DNA of 64,000 bases from DASUKM01 sp036278735 (GCA_036278735.1 DASUKM010000032.1:1-64000), one strand, 5' to 3'. Positions 1 through 11,398 are shown, numbered from the stretch's first letter. Made by a program: numbers and translations. Notes: generated by a model from the sequence alone, not told the origin.

Positions 1-81
1 GAACGGAACGGAGCGAGCCGGCGGAGCGCGAGCGAGTGAAGTGAGCTTAAGCGAGGGGCCGGAGGCCCCGAGCGCCAAACA
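1..81. repeat. GC-rich leader with hairpin before etfB
   Basis: Non-coding run of GAGCGAGC/GCGGAGCG-type words ending in a perfect hairpin (GGGGCC at 55-60, loop GGA, GGCCCC at 64-69), 12 bases before the etfB ATG. The same style, GAGCGAGC words followed by a G-run/C-run hairpin, recurs at 50326-50425 and, on the minus strand, near 25086-25250. No Shine-Dalgarno sequence or clear promoter is visible. It could be a dispersed extragenic repeat or a terminator of a gene to the left of the window. Confidence 0.4.
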
Positions 82-849
82 ATGAAAATTGCCGTCTGCA
101 TCAAGCAGGTCGTGACGCGGGAGTGGCAGCTGCGCGTCAACGACCAGAACACCTGGATTCGCGACCAGGACGCCAGCTTCGAGCTGAACGAGCCGGACGC
201 CTACGCGCTCGAGGAAGCGCTGCGGCTCAAGGAGCGGCACGGCGGCGAGGTGATCGTCTGCAGCGCGGGGCCCGCCCGGGTGGCGCAGGTGATTCGCGAA
301 GCGCTCGCGCGCGGCGCCGACCGCGCCGTGCACGTCGAATCGGACGGGCTCGCCACGGCCGATGCCGACGCCGTCGCGGCGGCGCTGGCCGTCGCCCTTC
401 GCGACGAACGGGTCGATCTGGTCCTCACCGGCCTGCAGTCCGACGACCAGGGCTTCGGCCAGGTGGGCGTCGTGCTCGCCGAGCGTCTCGGCTTTCCCCA
501 CGCGACGATCATCATGGAGGTGGACGCGTCGGGCGACGGGCTGCGCGTCAAGCGCGAGCTGGAGGGAGGCTGGTTCCAGTGGATCCGGTTGCCGCGGCCG
601 GCGCTCCTGACGATTCAGAGCGGCATCAACCAGCTTCGCTACGCCACGCTCAAAGGCATCATGGCCGCGAAGAAGAAGGAGATTCGCAAAGTCGCGGCCC
701 CCCCCGCGCCGCCCGCGACGCAGCGGATCGTCACGCTGGCGTTTCCCGAGAAGGGCAAGCAGACGCAGATGATTCCGGGCTCGGCCGCGCAGGCCGCCCA
801 GACGCTCGTGACGCGCCTGCGGGAGGAAGCGAGGGTGCTTCCGTCATGA
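82..849 (+). CDS. etfB: Electron transfer flavoprotein beta subunit
   Basis: 255 residues, the usual length for EtfB, starting at ATG with MKIAVCIKQV, the classical EtfB N-terminus. The middle region (LTGLQSDDQGFGQVG, about residues 112-126) is the adenine-nucleotide-binding part of the ETF domain, and RLPRPALLTIQSGINQ is the typical C-terminal signature stretch. EtfB binds AMP and pairs with EtfA to carry electrons from acyl-CoA and other dehydrogenases in the cytoplasm. Its stop overlaps the etfA start (ATGA), so the two subunits are translationally coupled. ETF-QO follows, which makes this the respiratory (group I) rather than the nitrogen-fixation type. Confidence 0.95.
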   Translation: MKIAVCIKQVVTREWQLRVNDQNTWIRDQDASFELNEPDAYALEEALRLKERHGGEVIVCSAGPARVAQVIREALARGADRAVHVESDGLATADADAVAAALAVALRDERVDLVLTGLQSDDQGFGQVGVVLAERLGFPHATIIMEVDASGDGLRVKRELEGGWFQWIRLPRPALLTIQSGINQLRYATLKGIMAAKKKEIRKVAAPPAPPATQRIVTLAFPEKGKQTQMIPGSAAQAAQTLVTRLREEARVLPS

Positions 850-1805
850 TCCTGGTCGTCGCCGAACAGCGGGACGGGACCCTCAACCGCGCGACCTGGG
901 AAACGATCGCGGCTGCGCAGGGCGCCGGCGACCAGGTGACCGTCGTCGTGCTGGGCGCGGGCGTCGAGGCCGTGGCGCGCGAGCTGGCCGCCGCCGACGT
1001 CGCCGCCGTGCGGGTGGTCGACGCGCCGGCCCTTGGCATGTATACGGCCGACGGGTACGTCCAGGGGTTGACGGCGGTGATCGACGGCCTGGCGCCGGCG
1101 CGCGTGTTTCTGCCGCACACGTATCAGACGCGCGACTTCGCGCCGGCGCTGGCCGCACGTCTGGAACGGCCGCTCGTCACCGATTGTGTGGCGATTGAGC
1201 GGGACGGGGATCGCACCGTGTACGTCCGGCCGGTCTTTCAGGGCAAACTCCAGGCGGAGGTCGTGGCGGAGGGTCCGGCGCCCCATTTCGTCACCTGCCA
1301 GATTGGCGCCTTTCGCGCCGACGCCGTGCGGCGCGGTGCGGCGCCTGCCGGCATCGAACCGATGGCCGTCTCGATCGACGCCGCCGCCATCCGCCAGCAC
1401 CCCGAAGCGCCGTTCAAGGAGGCGCGGCAGGCCGTCGATCTCTCGCAGGCCGAGCGCATCGTCGCCGTCGGGCGCGGGATCAAAGGGCCCGAGCATCTCG
1501 AGCTCGCGAAGCAGCTTGCCGCGGCCATGGGGGCCGAGCTCGCGGCCTCGCGGCCGATCTGCGACGCGGGCTGGCTCCCGATGGATCGCCAGATCGGCAG
1601 CTCGGGCCAGACGGTCGCGCCGAAGCTGTACGTCGCGCTCGGAATTTCGGGCGCCATCCAGCACCTGGTCGGCATGAAAGGGTCGCGCACCATTGTCGCG
1701 ATCAACAAGGACGGCGAGGCGCCCATCTTCGAAGTCGCCGACTACGGCATCGTCGGCGATCTCTTCGAGGTCGTGCCCGCGATGATTGCAGAATTGAAAA
1801 AATGA
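846..1805 (+). CDS. etfA: Electron transfer flavoprotein alpha subunit
   Basis: 319 residues from the ATG at 846, which overlaps the etfB stop by four bases. The reading frame stays open upstream, but that part is a shadow of etfB. The N-terminal ETF domain begins MILVVAEQRDGTLN. The C-terminal FAD-binding domain (about 195-319) holds GRGIKGPEHLELAKQLA, SRPICDAGWLP and QIGSSGQTVAPKLYVALGIS, all EtfA hallmarks for FAD binding. It accepts electrons from flavin dehydrogenases and passes them to the ETF-quinone oxidoreductase encoded 12 bases downstream. Confidence 0.95.
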   Translation: MILVVAEQRDGTLNRATWETIAAAQGAGDQVTVVVLGAGVEAVARELAAADVAAVRVVDAPALGMYTADGYVQGLTAVIDGLAPARVFLPHTYQTRDFAPALAARLERPLVTDCVAIERDGDRTVYVRPVFQGKLQAEVVAEGPAPHFVTCQIGAFRADAVRRGAAPAGIEPMAVSIDAAAIRQHPEAPFKEARQAVDLSQAERIVAVGRGIKGPEHLELAKQLAAAMGAELAASRPICDAGWLPMDRQIGSSGQTVAPKLYVALGISGAIQHLVGMKGSRTIVAINKDGEAPIFEVADYGIVGDLFEVVPAMIAELKK

Positions 1806-1817
1806 AGAGTAGCCCAC

Positions 1818-3479
1818 GTGCGCGAGACTCTTGACGTCGATATCCTGATCGTCGGCGGCGGTCCAGCGGGCCTGTCGGCGGCTCTGCGGCTGGCGCAACT
1901 GCAGAGAGCGGCCGGTGGGGAGCCGCTGGCCATCGCCGTGCTGGAGAAGGCGCGCGAGGCGGGGGCTCACATGCTTTCGGGCGCCGTGCTCGACCCCTCG
2001 ACGCTGCGCGACCTCGTGCCCGATTTCGTCGAGCGCGGCGCGCCGCTCGCCACCCCTGTTCATCGCGACGACGTGTACTTCTTCACGCGCACGTCGCAGC
2101 TGCGGTTTCCGATTCCGCCGCCGCCGATGAACAATCACGGCAACTACGTCATCTCGCTCAACCGGCTGGTCAAGTGGATGGCGGGGCTCGTCGAGGCGGA
2201 AGGGATCGACATCTTCACCGGCTTCGCGGCCTCCGAGATCCGCTTCGACGGCAGCACCGTCGTCGGGGTACGCACGGGCGATCGCGGCGTCGACAAGCAC
2301 GGCCAGCGCAAGCCGAATTTCGAGCCGGGGGTCGACATCAACGCGAAGGTCACGATTTTGACCGACGGCGTGCGCGGCAACCTGACCAAGTCGCTCGTGC
2401 GGCAGCTCGGGCTCGATGACGGCCGGAGTCCGCAGCTGTATGCGATCGGCATCAAGGAGCTGTGGGAAGTGCCGGCCGACCGCGTCGAGCCCGGTCGCGT
2501 GATGCACACGATGGGGTACCCGCTGCGCATGGAGGAGTTCGGCGGCGGGTTCATCTACGCGATGCCCGACGGCGTGCTCTCGGTCGGATTCGTGGCGGGT
2601 CTCGACTACCGCGATCCCATGTTCGATCCGCACGTCGCATTCCAGCACTTCAAGCGGCATCCCTTCGTGTCGTCGCTGCTCGCGGGAGGCCAGATGGTGC
2701 GGTACGGCGCGAAGGCGCTGCCCGAGGGAGGCTGGCACACCATTCCGCGCGTGTACGCGGACGGCGTGATGATCGCGGGAGACGCCGGGGCGTTCATGAA
2801 TTCGTTCCGGCTGAAGGGCATCCACCTCGCGATGCGCACCGGCATGCTCGCGGCCGAGACCGCATTCGAGGCGGTGCGCGCGGGCGACACGTCGGCGGCG
2901 CGGCTTCAGGCGTACGAGCGGCGCATCGACGCCGGTGCCGTGCGAAAGGAACTCTATCCCGTGCGCAACGTGCACCAGAGCTTCGGGTACGGACTGGTCG
3001 CCGGCGCCGCATACTCAGGACTCTCGCTCCTGACGCGCGGATGGTGGTTCAAGGATCCGATGCCCTCGCACGCCGGCTACGCCCGGACGGAGAAGCTGGC
3101 CGAGTACTACAAGGAAGGGCGGCCCGACCCGGACGCCCCCGTGAACCCGGTGAAGATCGATCGGCAGGTCACGTTCGATCGTCTGACGAACGTCCATTTC
3201 TCCGGCACGCGGCACGCCGAGGACCAGCCGGTCCATCTGATCGTCCACGATGCGGACATCTGCCGCACGCGCTGTCGTGAGGAGTACGGAAACCCGTGTA
3301 CCCGGTTTTGTCCGGCCAATGTGTACGAGATGGTCGACGCCGGCGACGGAACGAAGAAGCTGCAGGTGAACGCGTCCAACTGCGTCCACTGCAAGACGTG
3401 CGACATCATGGATCCCTACCAGCTGATCGACTGGATTCCGCCCGAGGGAGGCGGAGGGCCGCAGTACGACGGCATGTAG
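1818..3479 (+). CDS. Electron transfer flavoprotein-ubiquinone oxidoreductase
   Basis: 553 residues from a GTG start. A Rossmann FAD motif GGGPAGLSAA lies at residues 13-22. The centre carries the family's membrane/quinone-binding region, and the C-terminal ferredoxin-like segment has the cysteine-rich stretches CRTRCREEYGNPCTRFCP and CVHCKTCDI for one [4Fe-4S] cluster. Length and domain order match ETF-QO (ETF dehydrogenase). It oxidises reduced ETF and reduces membrane quinone, so etfB-etfA-ETF-QO form a complete link from beta-oxidation or amino-acid oxidation to the respiratory chain. The GTG start fits the short gap to etfA; no ATG lies nearby in frame. Confidence 0.95.
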   Translation: MRETLDVDILIVGGGPAGLSAALRLAQLQRAAGGEPLAIAVLEKAREAGAHMLSGAVLDPSTLRDLVPDFVERGAPLATPVHRDDVYFFTRTSQLRFPIPPPPMNNHGNYVISLNRLVKWMAGLVEAEGIDIFTGFAASEIRFDGSTVVGVRTGDRGVDKHGQRKPNFEPGVDINAKVTILTDGVRGNLTKSLVRQLGLDDGRSPQLYAIGIKELWEVPADRVEPGRVMHTMGYPLRMEEFGGGFIYAMPDGVLSVGFVAGLDYRDPMFDPHVAFQHFKRHPFVSSLLAGGQMVRYGAKALPEGGWHTIPRVYADGVMIAGDAGAFMNSFRLKGIHLAMRTGMLAAETAFEAVRAGDTSAARLQAYERRIDAGAVRKELYPVRNVHQSFGYGLVAGAAYSGLSLLTRGWWFKDPMPSHAGYARTEKLAEYYKEGRPDPDAPVNPVKIDRQVTFDRLTNVHFSGTRHAEDQPVHLIVHDADICRTRCREEYGNPCTRFCPANVYEMVDAGDGTKKLQVNASNCVHCKTCDIMDPYQLIDWIPPEGGGGPQYDGM

Positions 3480-3492
3480 CGGCTGGTGTGTG

Positions 3493-4161
3493 ATGGCAGC
3501 GGGGTCGCGGTTGACGACAGGCCAGCGCTGGAAGGCCGGGCTGATTGCCGGCCTCGGGTTTCCCCTCCTTTCTCTGCTCGGGGCAACGTATCGCTGGCGC
3601 GTGGAGGGTTTCGAGCACTACGAAACCGCCGCGGCGTCCGGTCATCCGCCGGTGCTCGCGTTCTGGCACGGGCGGATCCTCGGCGCCACCCTCTACTTCC
3701 GCCGCCGCGGCATCGTCGTGATGACGAGCGAGAACTTCGACGGCGAGTGGATCGCGCGGATCATCGAGCGGTTCGGGTACGGGACGGCGCGCGGATCGAC
3801 GTCCCGAGGCGCGGTCCGGGGGCTGATCCAGCTGCGCCGCGATCTGGCGGCGGGGCGGCCGGCCGGCTTTGCCGTCGACGGCCCGCGCGGGCCGGCGCGA
3901 CGGGCGCAGGCCGGCGCCGTGTGGCTGGCGGGCGCCGCCGGCAGCGCGTTGCTGCCGTTCCATCTCGAAGCGGCGCGGTTCTGGTCGGCCAACAGCTGGG
4001 ATCGAACGCAGGTGCCGAAGCCGTTCAGCGCGATTGGGCTGGCGATTGGGGCGCCCATCCACGTCGAGGGCACAGGAGACGCCGTGCTGGAAGCGAAGCG
4101 GCTGGAGCTGGAATCGGCGCTGGCGTCGCTCGAATCGCGGGCCGCCGCGCTCGTCGGGTGA
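3493..4161 (+). CDS. Lysophospholipid acyltransferase family protein (DUF374)
   Basis: 222 residues from ATG 3493; a GTG directly before it (3490) is an equally possible start. One hydrophobic N-terminal segment (AGLIAGLGFPLLSLLGATY) is followed by PPVLAFWHGRILG, the histidine motif of the DUF374 branch of glycerolipid acyltransferases, and by GFAVDGPRGPARRAQAG, the substrate-side motif of this branch. These inner-membrane proteins are thought to transfer acyl chains to lipids or lipid A-like acceptors; the exact substrate is unknown. It lies 13 bases after ETF-QO and 4 bases before the deacetylase gene, so it is probably in the same transcript. Confidence 0.8.
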   Translation: MAAGSRLTTGQRWKAGLIAGLGFPLLSLLGATYRWRVEGFEHYETAAASGHPPVLAFWHGRILGATLYFRRRGIVVMTSENFDGEWIARIIERFGYGTARGSTSRGAVRGLIQLRRDLAAGRPAGFAVDGPRGPARRAQAGAVWLAGAAGSALLPFHLEAARFWSANSWDRTQVPKPFSAIGLAIGAPIHVEGTGDAVLEAKRLELESALASLESRAAALVG

Positions 4162-4165
4162 CGCG

Positions 4166-5176
4166 ATGCGGCTGATCGGTTCGCCGCGGTTCGCCGAACA
4201 CACGCCGCCGCCGGGCGATCCCGAGCGCCCCGAGCGCGCCCACGTCTTCGACGTGGTCGCGGCGCGGTGGGCGGCGAAGGGCGCGTGCGTCGTGGCGCCG
4301 CGGCTGGCGTCCGAGGAGGAACTGCGGCGCGTGCACTCGCCGGAGCACGTGTCCCGCATGGCCGCCACGGCCGGCCGGGTCGTCCAGCTCGACCCGGACA
4401 CCTTCACGTCGCCCGAGACCTGCGAGATCGCGCGGCTGGCGGCGGGCGCCGCGGTGCAGGCGGCCTTGCACGCCGTCGAGCAGCGCGAGCCCGCCTGCGC
4501 GCTCGTGCGTCCGCCGGGGCACCACGCCGAGCGCGATCGCGCGATGGGGTTCTGCCTTTTCAACAACGTCGCCGTCGCGGCCGCTGCCGCGCTGGCCCGC
4601 GGCTCCTCGCGCGTCGCGATCGTCGACATCGACGTGCATCACGGCAACGGCACGCAATGGGCGTTCTATGACGATCCCCGCGTGCTGTACGTCTCGACGC
4701 ACCAGTTTCCGTTCTACCCGGGTACCGGAGCGGCCGATGAAATCGGCCGTGGCGGGGGGGAAGGCTTCACGTTCAACGTGCCGATCGACGCGGGCGCCAC
4801 CGACGCGGATTACGCCGCGGTGTACGACGTCATCGCCCGCGTGATCGAGGAGTACGCGCCGGAGCTGCTGCTCGTGTCGGCCGGTTTCGATGCGCACGAG
4901 GCAGATCCGCTCGCGTCGATGCGATTGACGGCGCGCGGCTACGCGGCGGTCGTGAACCGGATTCGGCGCGCGGCGGAGCGGTGCCGTGCGCCCGTCGCGC
5001 TCGTCACCGAAGGCGGGTACGACCTCTCGGCGCTGGCGGCGTGCCTCGACGCGACGCTGGCGGTGTTCTCGGCCCCGCTCGCGCCGGAGCACCCGGACGC
5101 GGCGCCGGCGCCGCGCGCCGAGCGTGCGCTCGCCGCCACGCGCGCCGCCCAGGCGCGGTTCTGGCGTGCGTTATAA
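4166..5176 (+). CDS. Histone deacetylase family protein (AcuC/acetylpolyamine-type amidohydrolase)
   Basis: 336 residues from ATG 4166, 4 bases after the previous stop. Zn-dependent deacetylase motifs are intact: PPGHH with the catalytic histidine pair at 119-120, DIDVHHGNGTQ with metal ligands Asp156 and His158, SAGFDAHEADPL with a further Asp, and TEGGYDL near the C-terminus. Bacterial members deacetylate acetyl-lysine of acetyl-CoA synthetase (AcuC) or acetylpolyamines; the sequence alone does not decide between them. The stop TAA lies inside TTATAATT just before leuS. Confidence 0.88.
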   Translation: MRLIGSPRFAEHTPPPGDPERPERAHVFDVVAARWAAKGACVVAPRLASEEELRRVHSPEHVSRMAATAGRVVQLDPDTFTSPETCEIARLAAGAAVQAALHAVEQREPACALVRPPGHHAERDRAMGFCLFNNVAVAAAAALARGSSRVAIVDIDVHHGNGTQWAFYDDPRVLYVSTHQFPFYPGTGAADEIGRGGGEGFTFNVPIDAGATDADYAAVYDVIARVIEEYAPELLLVSAGFDAHEADPLASMRLTARGYAAVVNRIRRAAERCRAPVALVTEGGYDLSALAACLDATLAVFSAPLAPEHPDAAPAPRAERALAATRAAQARFWRAL

Positions 5177-5186
5177 TTTCAGGATC

Positions 5187-7747
<2,561 letters not shown>

Positions 7748-7748
<1 letters not shown>

Positions 7749-8290
7749 TGCCGATTGTTCGCCGGTGGTTGCCCGTTGCCCTGGTCGTGGTCGCGCTCCT
7801 GCAGACCGGCTGCGGGTACTCGCTCGCGGGCCGCGGTTCGTTCCTGCCGCCTTACATCCAGCGGATTGGCGTTCCGCTGTTCGCCAACCATACGCCGGTC
7901 TTCGACGTCGAACGGCGGATCACCGAGCGCGTCCGGAGCGAGCTGCTCGGACGCGGCAAGTATGCCGTCGTGCCCGACACGACCGGGGTCGACGCCATCC
8001 TGACGGGGGACATTACCTCGATCACGATCACGCCGTCGGCCTTCGACGATCAGCAGCAGGCCACGCGCTACGTCCTGACGCTCGTGGCGAACCTGGAGTT
8101 CAAGGACCTGAAGGCGAACAAGGTGCTCTGGTCGAATCCCGCCATGCAGTATCGCGAGGAGTACGACGTCACCACCGCCACGAGCGCGACCGACCCGAAC
8201 GCATTTTTCGGGCAGGACGTGAACGCGCTCGACCGTATCGCGACCGAGTTCGCGCGATCGGTCGTGAGTGCGATTCTGGAAGCGTTCTGA
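7748..8290 (+). CDS. lptE: LPS-assembly lipoprotein LptE
   Basis: 180 residues. The ATG at 7748 overlaps the leuS TGA by one base. A lipoprotein signal peptide runs to the lipobox LQTGCGYSLAG (Cys at residue 21), and GCGYSLAGRG is typical of LptE. PYIQRIGVPLFANHTP and the later DPNAFFGQDVNALDRIATEFA segment also match the family. LptE plugs the LptD outer-membrane barrel and helps insert lipopolysaccharide. The order leuS-lptE-holA is the conserved arrangement known from many proteobacteria (leuS-rlpB-holA). Confidence 0.88.
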
Positions 8291-8291
8291 C

Positions 8292-9260
8292 GTGGATCTG
8301 CACACCGCCGTGGCGCGCCGGACGCCCGCCCCCGTGTACCTGCTGCTTGGCGACGACGAGGCGCAGATGACGGCGCACGTGGCGGCGGTGTGCTCGCTCG
8401 TCGACGACGAACTGCGCGCCTTCAACGTCGAGCGGATGTACGCCGGCGAGAAGGGAGTCACCCCCGCGACGATCGTCGAGTCTGCGCGGCAGCTTCCGAT
8501 GATGAGCGACCGCCGCGTCGTCGTCGTGCTGCGGGCCGAGAAGGTGCTGAAGCCGAAGCGGCGCGGCGCGGCGGCCGCGCAGGAGCAGGACGGGGACGAA
8601 CAGCCGGGAGCCCTCGACGTGCTCGAGCAGTACATCTGCGCGCCGGAGCCTTCGACGACGCTCGTGCTCGTGGCGAGCGATGTCGACAGGAGCCGGCGAA
8701 TCTGGAAAGCGGCCCTGCAGAAGCACGCGGTCGTCGTCGAGAGCTGGGGACTGAAAGGCAGCGGCTCGGCGCGCGTGGATCTCGAGAGCGTGTCGCGCGC
8801 CGCCCACGACGTCGTCCGGCAGACCGTGGCGCGCGCCGGCGTGAAGATCGAACCGGCGGCGGCGCGCCTGGTGGCGCAGCGGGCCGGCACCGACATCAGC
8901 CGCTTGCGCGGCGATCTCGATCGCCTGCTGCTGTACGTGGCAGGGCGTGGGATCATCACGGTCGCTGACGCGGCGGAAGTCGTCAGGGGGGAGACCGCGA
9001 GCGACGACTGGGCGGTCGCGAATGCGATTCAGCGGCGCAATGCCGCCGAGGCGCTGCGTCATCTGGCGCTCGCGCTCGACAGCGGCGGCGTGCCGCTCAT
9101 GATCCTCGGACAGCTCGCCTATGTCGTGCGGGAACGGATTGACCCGCAGCGGGCGCGGGCCGCCGTGGAGGCGCTGTTCCGGACGGACCTGGAGATGAAG
9201 AGTTCGGGCGGCGACCAGCGCGTGCTGCTCGAGCGACTCGTCGTCGAGCTGTGCGCCTGA
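8292..9260 (+). CDS. holA: DNA polymerase III subunit delta
   Basis: 322 residues from GTG 8292, one base after the lptE stop. VYLLLGDDEAQM is the usual N-terminal motif of the clamp-loader delta subunit. The middle has the AAA+-like wing (MMSDRRVVVVLRAEKVLK), and the C-terminal collar contains RAGTDISRLRGDLDRLLLY and NAIQRRNAAEALRHLALAL. Delta opens the beta sliding clamp within the clamp loader. There is a charged low-complexity insert (PKRRGAAAAQEQDGDEQ) at about residues 90-106. Position next to lptE supports the call. Confidence 0.88.
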   Translation: MDLHTAVARRTPAPVYLLLGDDEAQMTAHVAAVCSLVDDELRAFNVERMYAGEKGVTPATIVESARQLPMMSDRRVVVVLRAEKVLKPKRRGAAAAQEQDGDEQPGALDVLEQYICAPEPSTTLVLVASDVDRSRRIWKAALQKHAVVVESWGLKGSGSARVDLESVSRAAHDVVRQTVARAGVKIEPAAARLVAQRAGTDISRLRGDLDRLLLYVAGRGIITVADAAEVVRGETASDDWAVANAIQRRNAAEALRHLALALDSGGVPLMILGQLAYVVRERIDPQRARAAVEALFRTDLEMKSSGGDQRVLLERLVVELCA

Positions 9261-9327
9261 GCTGGCCCGTGGGGTCGGGGGTCCGTCCGCGCATGAAGGG
9301 CTGACCCACGGAGTCGCGAGGGTTGTG

Positions 9328-9349
9328 GGTCAGGGCTTCAGCCCTGACC
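9328..9349. repeat. Perfect palindrome with CTTCAG centre (REP-like)
   Basis: Ten-base arms (GGTCAGGGCT at 9328-9337 and AGCCCTGACC at 9340-9349) around TC. It sits between the convergent ends of holA and rpsT, so it could act as a bidirectional terminator, although no T-run follows on either side. It shares the CTTCAG core with the palindromes at 41138, 41168 and 60135. Confidence 0.6.
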
Positions 9350-9351
9350 GT

Positions 9352-9621
9352 CTACGCGGCCGAGCGGCGCGTGACGCGTTGTGCGAGCCGCGCCTTGTAG
9401 CGCGCCGCAGCGTTCCGGTGAATCACCCCCTTGCTCGCCATCTTGTCGACGAGCGAGACGGTCTCGCGGAGCGCGTCCTTCATCTGGGTGGTGTCGCCGG
9501 CATCGACGGCAGACCGGATGCTGCGGAGCGCACCGCGCAGGCGGCTGCGCATCTGACGGTTTCGCTCGCGGCGGACGATGCTCTGCCGATGAGCCTTCAG
9601 TGCGGATGCGTGAGAAGCCAT
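9352..9621 (-). CDS. rpsT: 30S ribosomal protein S20
   Basis: 89 residues, rich in Arg, Lys and Ala and almost wholly helical, as expected for S20. HASALKAHRQSIVRRERNR at the N-terminus and ASKGVIHRNAAARYKARL near the end are the S20 conserved stretches. It binds 16S rRNA near the base of the small subunit. It is a single gene read towards holA, with the 9328-9349 palindrome between the two 3' ends. The start ATG is the only good one, and the length matches the family. Confidence 0.95.
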   Translation of the reverse strand: MASHASALKAHRQSIVRRERNRQMRSRLRGALRSIRSAVDAGDTTQMKDALRETVSLVDKMASKGVIHRNAAARYKARLAQRVTRRSAA

Positions 9622-9707
9622 AGAGAATGACAGTCCAGTGCAGCGCGGAGCCGCCGCGCCCGGGCCCTTCGAGGGGCCACAAACCCGCGATTATATCACG
9701 GGAGGGC

Positions 9708-10094
9708 TCAGCCGCCCTCCTTCAAGCGCCTGAGGGTCCGGCGTTCGCGCCGGTCCGGCGTGCCCGCGGACCGTGGCCTGGTAAAGGGGGCCGCCATGCG
9801 CGCCAGGCGCCGCATCTCGGTTTCTTCAGCGGTCGGCTTCGGGCTGATATCGTCGTAGAGCAACCGCGCCTCGGCTTTGGGCACGTGCTGGTCGGCGAGC
9901 ACCTTGACGACGACGGTCTGGCGCCGCCCGAACGGTCGCGTCATGACGAGCGTGTCGCCTGGACGGACCTCCCGATTGGGGCGCGCGGCCCGACCGTTGA
10001 GGTCGACCTTGCCGCCTTTGCACGCCTTCTGCGCTTCCGAACGCGTCTTGAAGAGGCAGGCGACGTCGAGCCAGACGTCGAGTCGTACGGCCAT
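9708..10094 (-). CDS. RNA-binding S4 domain protein (Hsp15-like)
   Basis: 128 residues. An S4 RNA-binding fold covers residues 1-60: VRLDVWLDVACLFKTRSEAQKACKG, then GGKVDLNGRAARPNREVRPGDTLVM. This is the layout of heat-shock protein 15 (HslR), which binds free 50S subunits carrying nascent chains. The basic C-terminal tail (RPRSAGTPDRRERRTLRRLKEG) also fits. The function in this organism is inferred only from the domain. It is divergent from the TerB-like gene with 76 bases between their starts. Confidence 0.8.
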   Translation of the reverse strand: MAVRLDVWLDVACLFKTRSEAQKACKGGKVDLNGRAARPNREVRPGDTLVMTRPFGRRQTVVVKVLADQHVPKAEARLLYDDISPKPTAEETEMRRLARMAAPFTRPRSAGTPDRRERRTLRRLKEGG

Positions 10095-10170
10095 GCGTCA
10101 ATTCTGGCACGGCGACCGGCTCGACGAAAGGCAGGGCGTCATCCGTATCCCGTCGTCAGGAGGTGACCTG

Positions 10171-10713
10171 GTGTCGATTCTAGGATGGTTGGGGCTGGAC
10201 CGCGAGGCGCCTCGTCAGGGGTCGGACGTCGAGGCGGTGCGCGAGATCGCCCACGCGCTCGACGGCCTCGAGCCGGCGCGCGCGCGGTTCGTCGCCTGCT
10301 TCGCGTACCTGCTCGGCCGCGTCGCGCGGGCCGACGAGCAGATCACGCCCGACGAATCGAGGGCGATGGAGCGCCTCGTCGCCGAGCGCGGTCTGCTCCC
10401 GGAAGCGCAGGCCGTGATCGTGGTACAGATGGCGAAGACGCAGGGGCGCCTGTTCGGCGGCACGGAAGATTTTCTGGTGACGCGGGAGTTCGATCGGATC
10501 GCCTCGCGCGAAGAGAAGCTGGCGGTCATCGACTGCCTCTTCGCCGTCTGCGAGACGGACCAGTCGATCGTCACCGTCGAGGACAACGAGATCCGGCAGA
10601 TTGCGAACGAACTGAAGATCGAGCACGCCGATTACGTCGCGATCCGGCTGCGGCACCGCCGCTTTCTGGAGGTGCTCAAGAAGACGGATCCTACCGGCGA
10701 TCCGCAGCGGTAA
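10171..10713 (+). CDS. TerB-like tellurite-resistance-fold protein
   Basis: 180 residues from GTG 10171, chosen because AGGAGGTGA lies about 6 bases upstream; an in-frame ATG at 10093 would add 26 unlike residues. The helical TerB/DjlA-N-like fold is suggested by ARFVACFAYLLGRVARADEQITPDESRAMERLV and later EEKLAVIDCLFAVCETDQSIVTVEDNEIRQIANEL, the repeated acidic helix pattern thought to bind metal. The role is unknown; such stand-alone TerB proteins are common in this kind of genome. Its 3' end overlaps the end of the convergent transglycosylase gene by 23 bases. Confidence 0.75.
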   Translation: MSILGWLGLDREAPRQGSDVEAVREIAHALDGLEPARARFVACFAYLLGRVARADEQITPDESRAMERLVAERGLLPEAQAVIVVQMAKTQGRLFGGTEDFLVTREFDRIASREEKLAVIDCLFAVCETDQSIVTVEDNEIRQIANELKIEHADYVAIRLRHRRFLEVLKKTDPTGDPQR

Positions 10714-11398
10714 CGCGCTTGGCGCCGGCCGTGGGCTTGTTCGAATAGCGCACGACTTCGTGTCCGTCGACGATCTCCACCGTCTTGAAGACCCGCGTCG
10801 GGGGGATCAGCGGGGCAGCCGCGTGGCGGACGCGCGCGACGTACGCCTTCGTTTCGCGGTACGGCGGCACCGTCCCGCCATAATGGTCCACCGCGCCGGG
10901 GCCGGCGTTGTACGCCGCAAGCGCGAGCGTCTCGTCGCCATCGTAGCGCGCCAGCAGGCTCTTGAGGTACGCCGCGCCGGCCCGGATGTTCTCCGCGGGA
11001 TCGTACGGATCGTCGACTCCGTACGCGGCGGCCGTGTCGGGCATCAACTGCATCAGCCCCATCGCCCCCTTCACGGAGCGCGCGCGCGGGTTGAACGCGG
11101 ACTCCGCCTGGATGACGGCGCGCACGAGGTCGGGGCTGAGCGACTGCGTCGAGGCCGCGTCCTGGATCAGCGTTTCGAATCCGGCCGCGCGGCGGATCGC
11201 CCCGGCCCGCGTGCTGCGGAACGTGTGCGCGGCGGGCACCGCGTACGTTCGCGCGGACGGCGATTTCGGCTGGTCGGACAGGACGAGATTTCCCGAGTGG
11301 TCGCGCCAGGCGTAGATCTGTGCCTGAGCAGCCGAGGACATCCCGACCACCGCGATCAGGCTGAGGACGACGAGCCGCGCGTATCGAACCGGGGACAT
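10691..11398 (-). CDS. Lytic transglycosylase, SLT family, with DUF4124 N-terminus
   Basis: 235 residues from ATG 11398; the frame is open for 15 codons upstream, but the signal peptide (YARLVVLSLIAVVGMSSAAQA) starts best here. After the signal, QIYAWRDHSGNLVLSDQP is a DUF4124-like segment. The SLT domain has the catalytic Glu in IQAESAFNPRARS, then KGAMGLMQLMPDTAAAYG and AAYNAGPGAVDHYGG. It cleaves peptidoglycan with formation of 1,6-anhydromuramic acid in the periplasm. It is transcribed away from alaS's promoter side but on the same strand. Confidence 0.88.
   Translation of the reverse strand: MSPVRYARLVVLSLIAVVGMSSAAQAQIYAWRDHSGNLVLSDQPKSPSARTYAVPAAHTFRSTRAGAIRRAAGFETLIQDAASTQSLSPDLVRAVIQAESAFNPRARSVKGAMGLMQLMPDTAAAYGVDDPYDPAENIRAGAAYLKSLLARYDGDETLALAAYNAGPGAVDHYGGTVPPYRETKAYVARVRHAAAPLIPPTRVFKTVEIVDGHEVVRYSNKPTAGAKRVTAADRR

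Noticed and set aside
639..2975. 778-residue minus-strand frame opposite the ETF genes
   Set aside because: Shadow of etfB, etfA and ETF-QO; composition typical of antisense high-GC sequence.
5172..5177. TATAAT just before leuS as a promoter
   Set aside because: It consists of the deacetylase stop codon context (TTATAA), lies only 10 bases before the GTG and has no -35 partner.
10093..10170. Longer start (ATG 10093) for the TerB-like protein
   Set aside because: AGGAGGTGA sits at the right distance from GTG 10171, and the added residues have no TerB similarity and lie in the divergent promoter region.
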